Counted from the stretch's first letter, positions 25,558 to 34,587 are shown. The stretch is 64,000 bases of DNA from an uncultured Aquimarina sp. (GCF_947495315.1 NZ_CANLYD010000003.1:1-64000), one strand, 5' to 3'. The notes: generated from the sequence alone by a model not told the origin. Made by a program: numbers and translations.

Positions 25558-26139
25558 ATGAGGTTTTTTATAAGAATATTATTGCTCTTTCTTTTTGCTA
25601 TTCTTAATACTGACGATTTATCGGCTCAGCAATCAGATCAAAAAATTGTTTTTAACTATGCTGAATCAATGCGTACTTCAGGACCTGGATATAGTAAGAT
25701 AGAGATTGTCATTGAAAGAACCGGTAGGTATTGTGAAATTAATGTTTTTAAGGATAGTAGTGGGGTATATGACAATGTAGAAGCATATGCTTGGAGGAGA
25801 GCTCTTGAAGCTGCACAAACAAAAGAAGATTCCTTAAAATTAATAAAAAAGGCTCCAAAGGATATGACTTCTAGAGAAAAGTATGAAATAACGATAGAGG
25901 AGTTTGAAAATATAGTTAAAGCAATTACTAGTATTGATTCTTTGAAGATTTATGAAAATATTGGAATGGCTTTTCGTGATGGTTATAGCTGTGAGATTGA
26001 GTATGGTAATTCTTTTAATAGCATAAAATATAAATTACACTCTCCTGGATATAAAGGTGAAAACAGAAGTCCAAATTTCTCTAAAGCCTGTAGATTGATT
26101 TTAGAAGCTGCATATATTAAATCAAGAAAAGTTTTATAA
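25558..26139 (+). CDS. Secreted protein of unknown function
   Basis: The 193-residue protein has a clear signal peptide (IRILLLFLFAILNTDDLSAQ, cleavage expected after SAQ). The mature part has mixed helices and strands with two Cys residues, at RYCEINVF and GYSCEIEY, and a C-terminal PNFSKACRLILEAAY. I recognise no family. It starts 22 bp after the NUDIX gene on the same strand but is unlikely to be functionally tied to it. A 150-bp gap with an imperfect TGTAAC/GTTACA inverted repeat separates it from the ABC pair. Confidence 0.75.
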   Translation: MRFFIRILLLFLFAILNTDDLSAQQSDQKIVFNYAESMRTSGPGYSKIEIVIERTGRYCEINVFKDSSGVYDNVEAYAWRRALEAAQTKEDSLKLIKKAPKDMTSREKYEITIEEFENIVKAITSIDSLKIYENIGMAFRDGYSCEIEYGNSFNSIKYKLHSPGYKGENRSPNFSKACRLILEAAYIKSRKVL

Positions 26140-26289
26140 CTTATAAAACTACTATAATATACAGGTTTATAATTCTATATTCTGACAGAATTTTATGCCG
26201 AAAAGTTCAGAAAAGAAAAAAGATTGTAACTTTTATAATCGTAATGTGACATATGTTATACATTGTTACATTTTTTTAATCCATAATCT

Positions 26290-27207
26290 TTGAGGTATTA
26301 CTTTTTATTACAATACAAGCGTATTCATCGAAGTTTTAAGGATTTCGGAACAGAACCTTTTATAGGATATCCAATAATTGTTGTTTTGTTCTACTTGATG
26401 TCCTCAAGTATTTTTGAAAACGTATTATATGCAAATTATATATATGTTCTAATCAGTACTCTTTTTGCTTATGCAGTAGGTAATTCTGAGCATGCTAGAT
26501 TTATAAAACAGCATTTTTCGATTGTTAACTATCGAAAAATTGTAGTGATGAATAATATGCTAAAGGTAACGCCATTCGCAATCTTCTTACTATACAAAAC
26601 ATATTATACTGAAGTGTTTTTGGTGTATGCATTAGCGTTTTTTGTTTCCTTAGCAAAAAAAAGGAGTAGGGTTTCCTTAACAATACCAACCCCTTTTGGT
26701 AAAAAACCTTCTGAGTTTGTTATTGGTTTTCGAAAAACGTTTTGGTTGTTTTTATTAATATATGGCTTGGCTGCTATAGCTACATACAAAGGCAATTTTA
26801 ACTTAGGAGTATTCTCATTAGTTTCGATTTTTTTTGTATGCTCTAGTTATTATATGAAGCCGGATCCAGATTTCTATATTTGGATACATGCTATGAATTC
26901 TAGAGATTTTCTAAAACATAAAATCGTAATAGCGATAAAATATAGTTTTATGTTAACGGCTCCTATTCTTTTTGTGTTATCGGTTTTTTATCTCGATCAG
27001 ATACATATAACCTTATTTTTTCTGATTATGGGTTGGTTGTATTTAGTTATGTATTTACTCATGAAATATGCTTTTCAGAATCAAGGATTAGAACTTTTTC
27101 AAGGAGTTGTCGGTGTGTTGTGTCTTTTGTTTCCACCAATTATGGTAATTACAATACCTTATTTTTATACGAAAGCAATAAATAATTTAGATCTATTACT
27201 GAAATGA
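26290..27207 (+). CDS. ABC-2-like exporter permease subunit
   Basis: The 305-residue protein has about eight membrane segments in three groups (roughly 25-75, 90-125, 150-190 and 215-300). It opens with RYYFLLQYKRIHRSFKDFG, a basic amphipathic stretch of the kind that begins ABC-2 permeases. The start is TTG at 26290; the nearest in-frame ATG, at residue 37, would remove the first membrane segment. The ATP-binding gene overlaps its 3' end by 4 bp (ATGA), so the pair makes one exporter. The substrate is unknown. No signature residues are expected in this family, so the call rests on topology and context. Confidence 0.72.
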   Translation: MRYYFLLQYKRIHRSFKDFGTEPFIGYPIIVVLFYLMSSSIFENVLYANYIYVLISTLFAYAVGNSEHARFIKQHFSIVNYRKIVVMNNMLKVTPFAIFLLYKTYYTEVFLVYALAFFVSLAKKRSRVSLTIPTPFGKKPSEFVIGFRKTFWLFLLIYGLAAIATYKGNFNLGVFSLVSIFFVCSSYYMKPDPDFYIWIHAMNSRDFLKHKIVIAIKYSFMLTAPILFVLSVFYLDQIHITLFFLIMGWLYLVMYLLMKYAFQNQGLELFQGVVGVLCLLFPPIMVITIPYFYTKAINNLDLLLK

Positions 27208-27884
27208 TATCAATCAAATCATTACATAAATATTATGTCAATAATCAGGTGCTTAAAGATATTAATCTAAAATTTAATCCTGGAGAAATTCATGGTGTTG
27301 TAGGTGAAAACGGTGCCGGAAAAACAACTTTGTTTAGGTCTATTTCAGGAATGGAGAATTTTAAAGGAACTGTAGAGTATACCAAAGGTGAAATTAAAAA
27401 TACAATGGGTTTTTTACCAACAGATCCATATTTTTTATCCAAAATCACAGGGAAGGAATATTTGCAATTATTATGCAATGCTAGGAATGTCGAAGTTTTC
27501 GATTTTGAAGAAAAAAATATTTTTGATTTGCCATTACATCACTATGCAGAAACATATTCTACAGGAATGAAAAAGAAGTTAGCATTAACGGGTGTGCTAA
27601 TGCAAAACAATGATATTTTTATTCTGGATGAGCCGTTTAATGGAGTCGATATATATAGTAACACAATTATTAATCAGGTTCTAACAAAACTAAAGGAACT
27701 TAATAAAATAGTGATTTTGTCATCACATATTTTTTCTACGTTGTATGAAACTTGTGATTATCTACATTATTTAAAAAATGGTAGTATTGTGAAAAGCGTG
27801 GATAAGCTTCAGTTTAAAAGTATTGAAGAGGAGATGCAGGCCTCTGGTATTGAGGTGAAAATAGATAAGCTAGATTTAAAGTAA
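27204..27884 (+). CDS. ABC transporter ATP-binding protein
   Basis: The 226-residue nucleotide-binding subunit has Walker A GENGAGKTT (residues 34-42), a signature YSTGMKKKLAL in place of LSGGQ (the STGM form is common in ABC-2 exporters), Walker B DIFILDEPFNG and the switch His in ILSSHIF. It pairs with the overlapping permease at 26290-27207. It ends 3 bp from the stop of the convergent M14 peptidase gene. Confidence 0.93.
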   Translation: MISIKSLHKYYVNNQVLKDINLKFNPGEIHGVVGENGAGKTTLFRSISGMENFKGTVEYTKGEIKNTMGFLPTDPYFLSKITGKEYLQLLCNARNVEVFDFEEKNIFDLPLHHYAETYSTGMKKKLALTGVLMQNNDIFILDEPFNGVDIYSNTIINQVLTKLKELNKIVILSSHIFSTLYETCDYLHYLKNGSIVKSVDKLQFKSIEEEMQASGIEVKIDKLDLK

Positions 27885-27887
27885 TGA

Positions 27888-29633
27888 TTATTTCAGAATT
27901 CTGTAAACAGGATACCTCATATGTGCTTTTTCATAATTATCAGATTGTTTATGAATCCAATCTAGTTGAGTGTACCAATTCTTAGCAAAAGCAGTGTCTT
28001 TTTTCTTTTCTTCGAACTTCTTCCTTAACTTTTCATTATTCTTCAATAGTTCTGCAGCTTTATCCTCCCAAACATATGGAGAAAACCCTTCTTTTTGTTG
28101 TAAAATAGTATCGAAGAAATTCCAGTTAAAAAATGAATCAGGAGCTTCTGGTTCTAATATTTCCATTAGATATCTAAATCCTTTTTGATTCGTAGGAATG
28201 ATCAAATCTCCTTTTTTAAAAATGATGTCTTCTACGCTTTTATTAACTGTGGTTGAATAATGTAAATAATGACCTTCATAGGGTGTTTTCCGGCTTTTGT
28301 AATCCTTTATATGATACACTTCTACCGATATAGTAGAATCTTTTTCTAAGGTTTTATATGATATTTGGTTGAGGTCTAATTTATCAATCACACTCCACCA
28401 TCCTTTAGGGATTATATAGGCTTCAGGGATTAGAATTTCAGTTGTAGGTGAGAAGTAATTTTGGTATCGCACTTGTTTAGAATAGGATTTGTTTTGATCG
28501 TATTTTAGTCGTTTGGATCCCGTAATTTCGCTATTTACATATTCGCCTTCATATCCTTTGAAATTAAATGTAGTTGCTTTGGTTGTATCTACTTTCCAGT
28601 TTACAGGATATATTTTTTGTTTTGGTAAATCAGTAAAAGCCTGCTCACGAAGTGATCTGATTTTTTTACCATCTTTTTCAGTAATGTCAATCATGGATTT
28701 CATTAATTCATACGTGCCTTCTACTCTAGGTTTATAAGGTTTGAGCATATGAGTTTCCACCATCATTCCTAAAGTGTTCCATAGAGTTGTATATCCCGTA
28801 GAATACCTAGGAGAGTCCATAAATTGTGTCCAGCCTTTATCGGGAGTAGTTCCCCAAACATTTACATAAGGTGTAATATCCCAGTTTTTATTATTTAAAG
28901 ACGCTTCTAGTTGTGGATGCATTTCGTTATGTAAATACTCACCGAGTTTACCGTTTAACTTATTATGTTGGGTAAATAAATGTGTTAGCGTATATTGATA
29001 ATCAGCTCCATTACTTACGTGATTGTCAATAAAAACATCAGGTTGTACTAAATGAAAAATATTTGCAAAGGTTTGTGCATTTTTTGTGTCGTTCTTTATA
29101 AAATCACGATTTAGATCATAATTACGAGCATTTCCTCTAAAACCATATGCTTTAGGACCATTTTGATTGGTTCGAGTTCCGGTATTACGATTTAACGCAC
29201 CACCAATGTTATAGATAGGTATAGTTGCTAAGACTGTATTTTTTGGCGCTTCAATAGTTCCTTTGGCAATATCTCTAAAAAGCAACATTGTTGCATCAAT
29301 ACCATCACTTTCTCCAGGATGAATTCCATTATTGATTAATAAGATACGTTTGGTTTTTCGAATTTTTTCGAAATCAAACGCTGCATCAGGATTAAGAGTA
29401 ATTATATGTAAAGGGTAGCCGCTATCGGTCATGCCAATTTCTTGAATGTCGATTTCTGGATATGCTTCAGAAAGATTTTTATAATAAATAATTACTTCGG
29501 AATAAGTTGGTGTTTCAGTGCCATTACTCTTTTCGAAAATTGTGGTGAAATCAATATTTTTAGCAGATTCTTTGTCAGAAGTATTACAAGAAATAATTGT
29601 TAGTAAACTGATAGTGAGCAGTGTAATTCGCAT
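27888..29633 (-). CDS. M14 family zinc carboxypeptidase, lipoprotein
   Basis: The 581-residue protein has a lipoprotein signal with Cys16 (LLTIISC), so it is probably anchored to the outer membrane or secreted. The zinc site starts with NNGIHPGESDG (His105 and Glu108); NRDF and IDNHVSNGADYQYT provide the following Arg/Asp and third ligand positions. The catalytic Glu should lie in the MVETHMLKPY region. It is an exopeptidase of the M14 fold, but its exact substrate is unknown, and the C-terminal 200 residues are outside the catalytic domain. It has its own promoter region facing SulP. Confidence 0.88.
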   Translation of the reverse strand: MRITLLTISLLTIISCNTSDKESAKNIDFTTIFEKSNGTETPTYSEVIIYYKNLSEAYPEIDIQEIGMTDSGYPLHIITLNPDAAFDFEKIRKTKRILLINNGIHPGESDGIDATMLLFRDIAKGTIEAPKNTVLATIPIYNIGGALNRNTGTRTNQNGPKAYGFRGNARNYDLNRDFIKNDTKNAQTFANIFHLVQPDVFIDNHVSNGADYQYTLTHLFTQHNKLNGKLGEYLHNEMHPQLEASLNNKNWDITPYVNVWGTTPDKGWTQFMDSPRYSTGYTTLWNTLGMMVETHMLKPYKPRVEGTYELMKSMIDITEKDGKKIRSLREQAFTDLPKQKIYPVNWKVDTTKATTFNFKGYEGEYVNSEITGSKRLKYDQNKSYSKQVRYQNYFSPTTEILIPEAYIIPKGWWSVIDKLDLNQISYKTLEKDSTISVEVYHIKDYKSRKTPYEGHYLHYSTTVNKSVEDIIFKKGDLIIPTNQKGFRYLMEILEPEAPDSFFNWNFFDTILQQKEGFSPYVWEDKAAELLKNNEKLRKKFEEKKKDTAFAKNWYTQLDWIHKQSDNYEKAHMRYPVYRILK

Positions 29634-29733
29634 AGGTGATATGTGTAAGGGATAAATATACTAAGTTTTGCTATTTTTGAATGTTCTATAACGTTTTAGT
29701 TGTGTATTCTGTGTAGAATAGCAATTGATTTTA

Positions 29734-29764
29734 CTTGTCAGGACATAAAATAACTGTATTTTTG
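29734..29764 (+). promoter_or_regulatory. Promoter of the SulP gene
   Basis: CTTG (29734-29737) is followed after exactly 19 bp by TATTTTTG (29757-29764), a full Bacteroidota promoter. The predicted transcript start is close to 29771, upstream of the ATG at 29786. Confidence 0.7.
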
Positions 29765-29785
29765 CTGCCTCAAAATAGACTGATT

Positions 29786-31384
29786 ATGACTGAGTTTGTA
29801 AGAAAAAGAGTGGCAAATGCCAAAAATGATATTCTATCCGGTTTAACGGTAGCTTTGGCTTTAGTTCCTGAAGCTGTGGCTTTTGCTTTTGTTGCAGGAG
29901 TAGATCCTTTGGTAGGGTTATATGCAGCATTTATGATTGGATTGATCACTTCTATTTTTGGGGGACGTCCAGGGATGATTTCTGGAGCTACTGGTGCATT
30001 GGCAGTAGTAATGGTGAGCCTTGTGGCCGAAGGAAATGCTATGGGAACTGAAGGAGAACAATTAGGGTTGTATTATCTTTTTGCAACGGTAATATTGATG
30101 GGTGTTATCCAAATGTTAGCAGGTGTTTTTAAGCTTGGTAAATTTGTACGTTTGATTCCACATCCGGTAATGATGGGATTTGTTAATGGTTTAGCGATCG
30201 TGATTTTTCTTTCTCAGTTGGGTATGTTTAAGGAATATGTAGGTGGAGAAAAGGTTTGGATGCAAGGATCTAACTTGTTTTTGATGCTTGGATTTGTGTT
30301 GTTAACAATGGGAATTATGTGGGGGTTGCCTAAAATTAAGGCTACGGCTAAATTACCCGAAGCTTTGATAGCAATCTTGGTAGTTTCTGCAATAGTAATT
30401 CTTGGAAAATTAGATGCAGCTACTGTGGGGAGTTTTATTAGAGATGGAGGAGGAGAAGGTCTTAAAGGTGGTTTGCCTCAATTTCAGTTTGATATATTCA
30501 ATAAAGTACCTATGACCTGGGAGACATTGTGGTTTATAGGTCCCTATGCGATAATTCTAGCTGCAATTGGTTTAATAGAATCGTTGATGACATTAAACCT
30601 TATAGATGAACTAACAGAAACGCGCGGAAATTCTAATAGAGAATGTCTTGCTCAAGGTGGAGCGAACATTGTAACTGGTCTTTTTGGAGGAATGGGTGGT
30701 TGTGCTATGATTGGGCAATCAATTATCAATATTAAAGGAGGTGGACGTACCAGACTATCTGGAATCGTTGCTGCGGTGACACTATTAATGTTTATATTAT
30801 TTGCTTCAGGATTAATCGAGCAGGTTCCTATTGCAGCATTAGTAGGTGTGATGTTTATGGTAGTAATTGGTACTTTTGCCTGGTCCAGTTTTAGAATATT
30901 GAATAAAATTCCATTAACTGATGCTATTGTGCTGATTTCAGTTTCTTTGCTAACAGTCTTTTTTGATTTGGCAGTGGCTGTAATTGCAGGTGTTATTATG
31001 TCTGCATTGGCATTTGCTTGGGAAAATGCTAAAAAAATCCGTGCAAGAAAACATATTAAAGAAGATGGTACTAAGGTGTACGAAATTTGGGGTCCTCTAT
31101 TCTTTGGAAGCATACAGGCTTTTAATGCTAAATTTGATGTGGCTAATGACCCTGAGAATGTAGAGATTGATTTTATAGAATCACGTGTAAGTGATCACTC
31201 CGCACTAGAAGCTATTTTTAATCTAGTTGGTAAGTATGAAGAAGCTGGTAAAAAAGTTCGTGTAAAACACCTAAGCGAAGAATGTCAGGCATTGATGATT
31301 AAAGCTTCTCCTAGATTGGCTAGTGTTATAGAACATGATATTGATGATCCAAGATATCATGTGATGGCTAAGGCTAAACAATAA
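29786..31384 (+). CDS. SulP-family anion transporter with STAS domain
   Basis: The 532-residue inner-membrane protein has the 14-segment SLC26/SulP core: GLTVALALVPEAVAFAFVAG, GLYAAFMIGLITSIFGGRPG and SGATGALAVVMV, followed by a C-terminal cytoplasmic STAS domain (about 430-532). It should move sulfate, bicarbonate or another inorganic anion, possibly with sodium or protons; the substrate is not determined. The TTG at 29735 is the promoter -33 element, not a start, so the ATG at 29786 is used. The Lgt-like gene follows 42 bp downstream on the same strand. Confidence 0.93.
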   Translation: MTEFVRKRVANAKNDILSGLTVALALVPEAVAFAFVAGVDPLVGLYAAFMIGLITSIFGGRPGMISGATGALAVVMVSLVAEGNAMGTEGEQLGLYYLFATVILMGVIQMLAGVFKLGKFVRLIPHPVMMGFVNGLAIVIFLSQLGMFKEYVGGEKVWMQGSNLFLMLGFVLLTMGIMWGLPKIKATAKLPEALIAILVVSAIVILGKLDAATVGSFIRDGGGEGLKGGLPQFQFDIFNKVPMTWETLWFIGPYAIILAAIGLIESLMTLNLIDELTETRGNSNRECLAQGGANIVTGLFGGMGGCAMIGQSIINIKGGGRTRLSGIVAAVTLLMFILFASGLIEQVPIAALVGVMFMVVIGTFAWSSFRILNKIPLTDAIVLISVSLLTVFFDLAVAVIAGVIMSALAFAWENAKKIRARKHIKEDGTKVYEIWGPLFFGSIQAFNAKFDVANDPENVEIDFIESRVSDHSALEAIFNLVGKYEEAGKKVRVKHLSEECQALMIKASPRLASVIEHDIDDPRYHVMAKAKQ

Positions 31385-31426
31385 ATAAAATGTATATTTC
31401 GATAGTTAAGTCGAAATAAGTATTAA

Positions 31427-32170
31427 ATGGATATTCCTTTTGAACCCGTAGTTTTTGGTATTAAAGTGAATATCCATTTGGTTTTAGAATACGCTGCTTT
31501 TTTTGTTGGATTTCGGTATTATCTAATTCTAAAAAAGGATGCAACAGACCCAATATCTTCTTCGAATAGGTTATCGATAATTATAGGTGCTGTTTTTGGA
31601 GCATTTTTAGGATCTAGAATCATTGGTTTTTTAGAAAATCCTTCTTTTTTATCGTTTAGTCTAGAGTATCTAGTTCAGTTGTTAAGTGCTAAAACCATTA
31701 TGGGTGGTCTTTTTGGAGGCTTGCTTGGAGTTGAACTAGCCAAGAAAATAATTGGAGAAAAAAAATCATCAGGTGACTTATTTACATTTCCTATTATGCT
31801 GGGAATTGTTATTGGCAGAGTTGGTTGTTTTTTAGCAGGAATCAACGAGTTTACTTACGGAAAAGAAACATCTTCTTTTTTAGGAATGGATTTAGGAGAT
31901 GGTGTTTTAAGGTATCCAATTGCGCTTTTCGAAGTGATTTTTTTAATACTATTATGGATTGTTTTAAAGCGATTTCAAAAGAAACTGAATTCGGAATCAG
32001 GTATGCTTTTCAAATATTTCATGATTTCTTATTTTTTGTTTCGTTTTTCGATAGAGTTTTTAAAACCGAATACTTTTTTTGTTTTAGGGCTTAGTAGTAT
32101 TCAGTATTTATGTATCTTATGCTTGATTTACTACCAAAAAACTATCCGAAAATTCTTTTATGCCAACTAG
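31427..32170 (+). CDS. Lgt-like prolipoprotein diacylglyceryl transferase family protein, divergent
   Basis: The 247-residue protein has about seven membrane segments in the layout of Lgt. The family signature is altered: where E. coli Lgt has GR-x-G-N-F, this reads IGRVGCFLAGINEFTYG, so the conserved Asn is Cys. The HGG of the E. coli protein reads MGG (TIMGGLFGG), so the His is missing. This makes ordinary lipoprotein diacylglyceryl transfer doubtful; a canonical Lgt probably exists elsewhere in the genome. The start of the Tes-like radical SAM gene overlaps its end by 11 bp, so the two products are translationally coupled and probably act on the same membrane lipid. Confidence 0.8.
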   Translation: MDIPFEPVVFGIKVNIHLVLEYAAFFVGFRYYLILKKDATDPISSSNRLSIIIGAVFGAFLGSRIIGFLENPSFLSFSLEYLVQLLSAKTIMGGLFGGLLGVELAKKIIGEKKSSGDLFTFPIMLGIVIGRVGCFLAGINEFTYGKETSSFLGMDLGDGVLRYPIALFEVIFLILLWIVLKRFQKKLNSESGMLFKYFMISYFLFRFSIEFLKPNTFFVLGLSSIQYLCILCLIYYQKTIRKFFYAN

Positions 32171-33554
32171 AAATTATACGTATTACGATTTTACATTAAG
32201 TTTATGTCCTACCTGTCTTAAGAGAATTGATGCCAAAATTGTTTTTGAAGATGACAAGGTTTTTATGTTAAAGCGTTGTCCAGAACACGGCAGATCTAAA
32301 GTATTGATAGCTGATGATATCGAATATTATGAGAATATCAGGAATTATAATAAACCTTCAGAATTTCCTTATAAATTCAATACAGCAACTGATTACGGAT
32401 GTCCATATGATTGTGGGTTATGTCCTGATCATGAGCAGCACTCTTGTTTATCTATTATTGAGGTTACGGATAGATGTAATTTGACATGTCCTACTTGCTA
32501 TGCATCCTCATCACCTCATTATGGCAGGCATAGAACACTGGATGAAATAAAAAAAATGCTGGACACTATTGTCGAAAATGAGAAAGAACCTGATGTGGTT
32601 CAGATAAGTGGTGGTGAGCCAACAATACATCCTCATTTTTTTGAGATACTTGATTACGCAAAGAAATTGCCTATTAGACATCTAATGGTGAATACAAATG
32701 GAGTCAGAATTGCTAAGGATATTAGATTTGCTGAGCGATTAGCAGGGTATATGCCAGATTTTGAAATTTATCTGCAGTTTGATTCTCTGAAAGCTGAGGT
32801 TTTGGAAAAGCTAAGAGGCGAAGATCTTACCAAAATTAGAAAGCAAGCTATTGAAAATTTAAATCAATTTAATCTTTCTACAACTTTAGTAGTTACCTTA
32901 GAAAAAGGATTAAATGATTCAGAAATAGGCGATATCATATCATTTGCTACCCAACAGAAATGTGTGAGAGGAGTGACTCTACAACCAACTCAAATTGCCG
33001 GTCGATTAGAAGATTTTGACACCCAAGAAAATCGAATTACGTTAACAGAGGTTCGTAGAAAAATATTAGAGCAGTTTCCTGTTTTTGAATCAGATGATTT
33101 AATTCCGGTTCCATGTAATCCAGATGCTCTGGTAATGGGGTATGCATTGAAGAATGAGGAAGGGATCATTCCTTTAACACGATATATTAACCCTGCTGAT
33201 TTGTTAGATAATGGTAAGAATACTATTGTTTATGAACAGGATACGGAATTGCATGGTAAAATGCTGGAGTTATTTAGTACCGGAAACTCTGTAGATGTGG
33301 CTTCAGAGAATCTAAAATCTATTATGTGCTGTCTGCCTGAGATTGATGCACCGGATTTAGGATATGATAATCTATTTAGGATTATCATTATGCAATTCAT
33401 TGATGCTTATAATTTTGATGTAAGGGCTGTTAAGAAATCTTGTGTGCACATCGTGAATAAGGATTATAAAATTATCCCTTTTGAGACCATGAATCTATTT
33501 TATAGAGATGATAAAAAGGAATATCTTGAACAATTAAGAAAAGAAACGGTATGA
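32160..33554 (+). CDS. Radical SAM enzyme resembling tetraether lipid synthase (Tes)
   Basis: The 464-residue protein has the radical SAM motif CNLTCPTC (Cys106, Cys110, Cys113). Ahead of it is an N-terminal CPTC (Cys16, Cys19), KRCPEHG with Cys40, and a CPYDCGLC cluster (Cys81, Cys85, Cys88) plus Cys96. SGGEPTIHPHF, the GGE motif, follows. Further cysteines sit near the C terminus (MCCLP, KKSCVHI). This N-terminal layout, with CxxC then CPEHG, is that of the archaeal Tes family, which joins isoprenoid lipid tails and carries several iron-sulfur clusters with a rubredoxin-like iron. The substrate in Bacteroidota is unknown. It overlaps the Lgt-like gene (11 bp) and the next small gene (4 bp). 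Confidence 0.82.
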   Translation: MPTRNYTYYDFTLSLCPTCLKRIDAKIVFEDDKVFMLKRCPEHGRSKVLIADDIEYYENIRNYNKPSEFPYKFNTATDYGCPYDCGLCPDHEQHSCLSIIEVTDRCNLTCPTCYASSSPHYGRHRTLDEIKKMLDTIVENEKEPDVVQISGGEPTIHPHFFEILDYAKKLPIRHLMVNTNGVRIAKDIRFAERLAGYMPDFEIYLQFDSLKAEVLEKLRGEDLTKIRKQAIENLNQFNLSTTLVVTLEKGLNDSEIGDIISFATQQKCVRGVTLQPTQIAGRLEDFDTQENRITLTEVRRKILEQFPVFESDDLIPVPCNPDALVMGYALKNEEGIIPLTRYINPADLLDNGKNTIVYEQDTELHGKMLELFSTGNSVDVASENLKSIMCCLPEIDAPDLGYDNLFRIIIMQFIDAYNFDVRAVKKSCVHIVNKDYKIIPFETMNLFYRDDKKEYLEQLRKETV

Positions 33555-33769
33555 TAACAAATTCAATTTTATTAGAAGTGGGGAATCTTGATGGGTTGAT
33601 TTATTTGATATTATTAATATTACTGGGTCCTCCCATATTTTTAGCACTTATAGGACTAATTCTTTTTAGAACTAAAAACCGCAAAGCGGGAAAAGTCTTT
33701 TTTATTCTTGCAGGGGTTTATCTTGTGATTGGATTAGGAATTTGTGGAGCATTGATAAGCCAAAATTAA
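33551..33769 (+). CDS. Small membrane protein, two segments, end of the Lgt-like/Tes-like set
   Basis: The 72-residue protein has two hydrophobic segments (about 14-38 and 48-69) joined by a basic loop (RTKNRKAGK), which predicts both ends outside or both inside the membrane with the loop in the cytoplasm. It overlaps the radical SAM gene by 4 bp (ATGA), so it is coupled to that enzyme. No family is recognised; it may be a small membrane anchor or accessory subunit (inference). Its stop overlaps that of the convergent methyltransferase gene by 4 bp. Confidence 0.75.
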   Translation: MITNSILLEVGNLDGLIYLILLILLGPPIFLALIGLILFRTKNRKAGKVFFILAGVYLVIGLGICGALISQN

Positions 33770-34587
33770 TCTCTTTCTAAGAGGTACAGGTGTTCATTAA
33801 GAATTTGATTTTTGTCATTAATACCAAATTCTGAAGCATACGTTTTTGCTAGACTATATTCGTCAACTTGCTCTTTTAAGGTGTATCCATCTATGTTTTC
33901 ATAATATGAATTGGATATGGTTTGATGAGAAAAAGAGTCGTTAGTATCATTATGACTATCAAAATAATGAAGTAGTCGTTTGTAAACTTCAGTGTTTTCT
34001 ATTTCCGGAAGATAGGATACACTTCCTACTATGTCACCTGATCGTTGTATGTTTTTGAAAACCTTGAATAATTTTTTCGTTGTTTGTCGGTCCAAAAAGA
34101 ATAATACTCCTTCTAATAGTATAAAAACAGGCCCTTTTTTTATATATGGTTTTAGTGATTCTACAATTTCTTCTTCCGAAAGAGTGTTAAAATCTAGTGA
34201 TACGTATAGTATATGACGATTGGGTAACTTCTTTTCTTGGATCCATTGATCTATTTTTTTCTTTTTGTAGTCAATAATATCTTTTTTATCAATCTCAATA
34301 GTTGAAACGTTATCATCCATTAAGAATTGATACATGCTAAAACCAGATCCAAAATTTATCAGAGTTCCACCTTTATTACTTTCAAAAAAATATTTCATGC
34401 TTTCATAAAAAAATCTATTTCTAAGGCTGTGTAGGATTGCTTCATATGCAGAAACGTTTTCTAGAATCTCAGGAATCAAACTATCGGTAGAGGGATTGTT
34501 CCAAAGTTTAGCATATATATCTTTGCTAATATCTTCATAATGTGATCTATATGTAGATACTACAAAGGCGGTTTCATGGATTTGCAT
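33766..34587 (-). CDS. Class I SAM methyltransferase, leucine carboxyl methyltransferase-like
   Basis: The 273-residue protein matches the LCM/PPM1-type methyltransferase layout: LRNRFFYESMKYFFESN before the fold, then LINFGSGFSMYQF (the SAM-binding GxGxxx strand), STIEIDKKDIIDYKKKKI with an acidic residue for ribose, and VFILLEGVLFFLDRQTTKKL. The PPM superfamily methylates protein or small-molecule carboxyl groups; the bacterial substrates are mostly unknown. It is convergent with the small membrane gene, overlapping 4 bp, and is a single-gene unit. Confidence 0.85.
   Translation of the reverse strand: MQIHETAFVVSTYRSHYEDISKDIYAKLWNNPSTDSLIPEILENVSAYEAILHSLRNRFFYESMKYFFESNKGGTLINFGSGFSMYQFLMDDNVSTIEIDKKDIIDYKKKKIDQWIQEKKLPNRHILYVSLDFNTLSEEEIVESLKPYIKKGPVFILLEGVLFFLDRQTTKKLFKVFKNIQRSGDIVGSVSYLPEIENTEVYKRLLHYFDSHNDTNDSFSHQTISNSYYENIDGYTLKEQVDEYSLAKTYASEFGINDKNQILNEHLYLLERD

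Noticed and set aside
31427..32170. Canonical lgt
   Set aside because: The conserved Asn of the signature and the HGG His are missing, so only an Lgt-like call is made.
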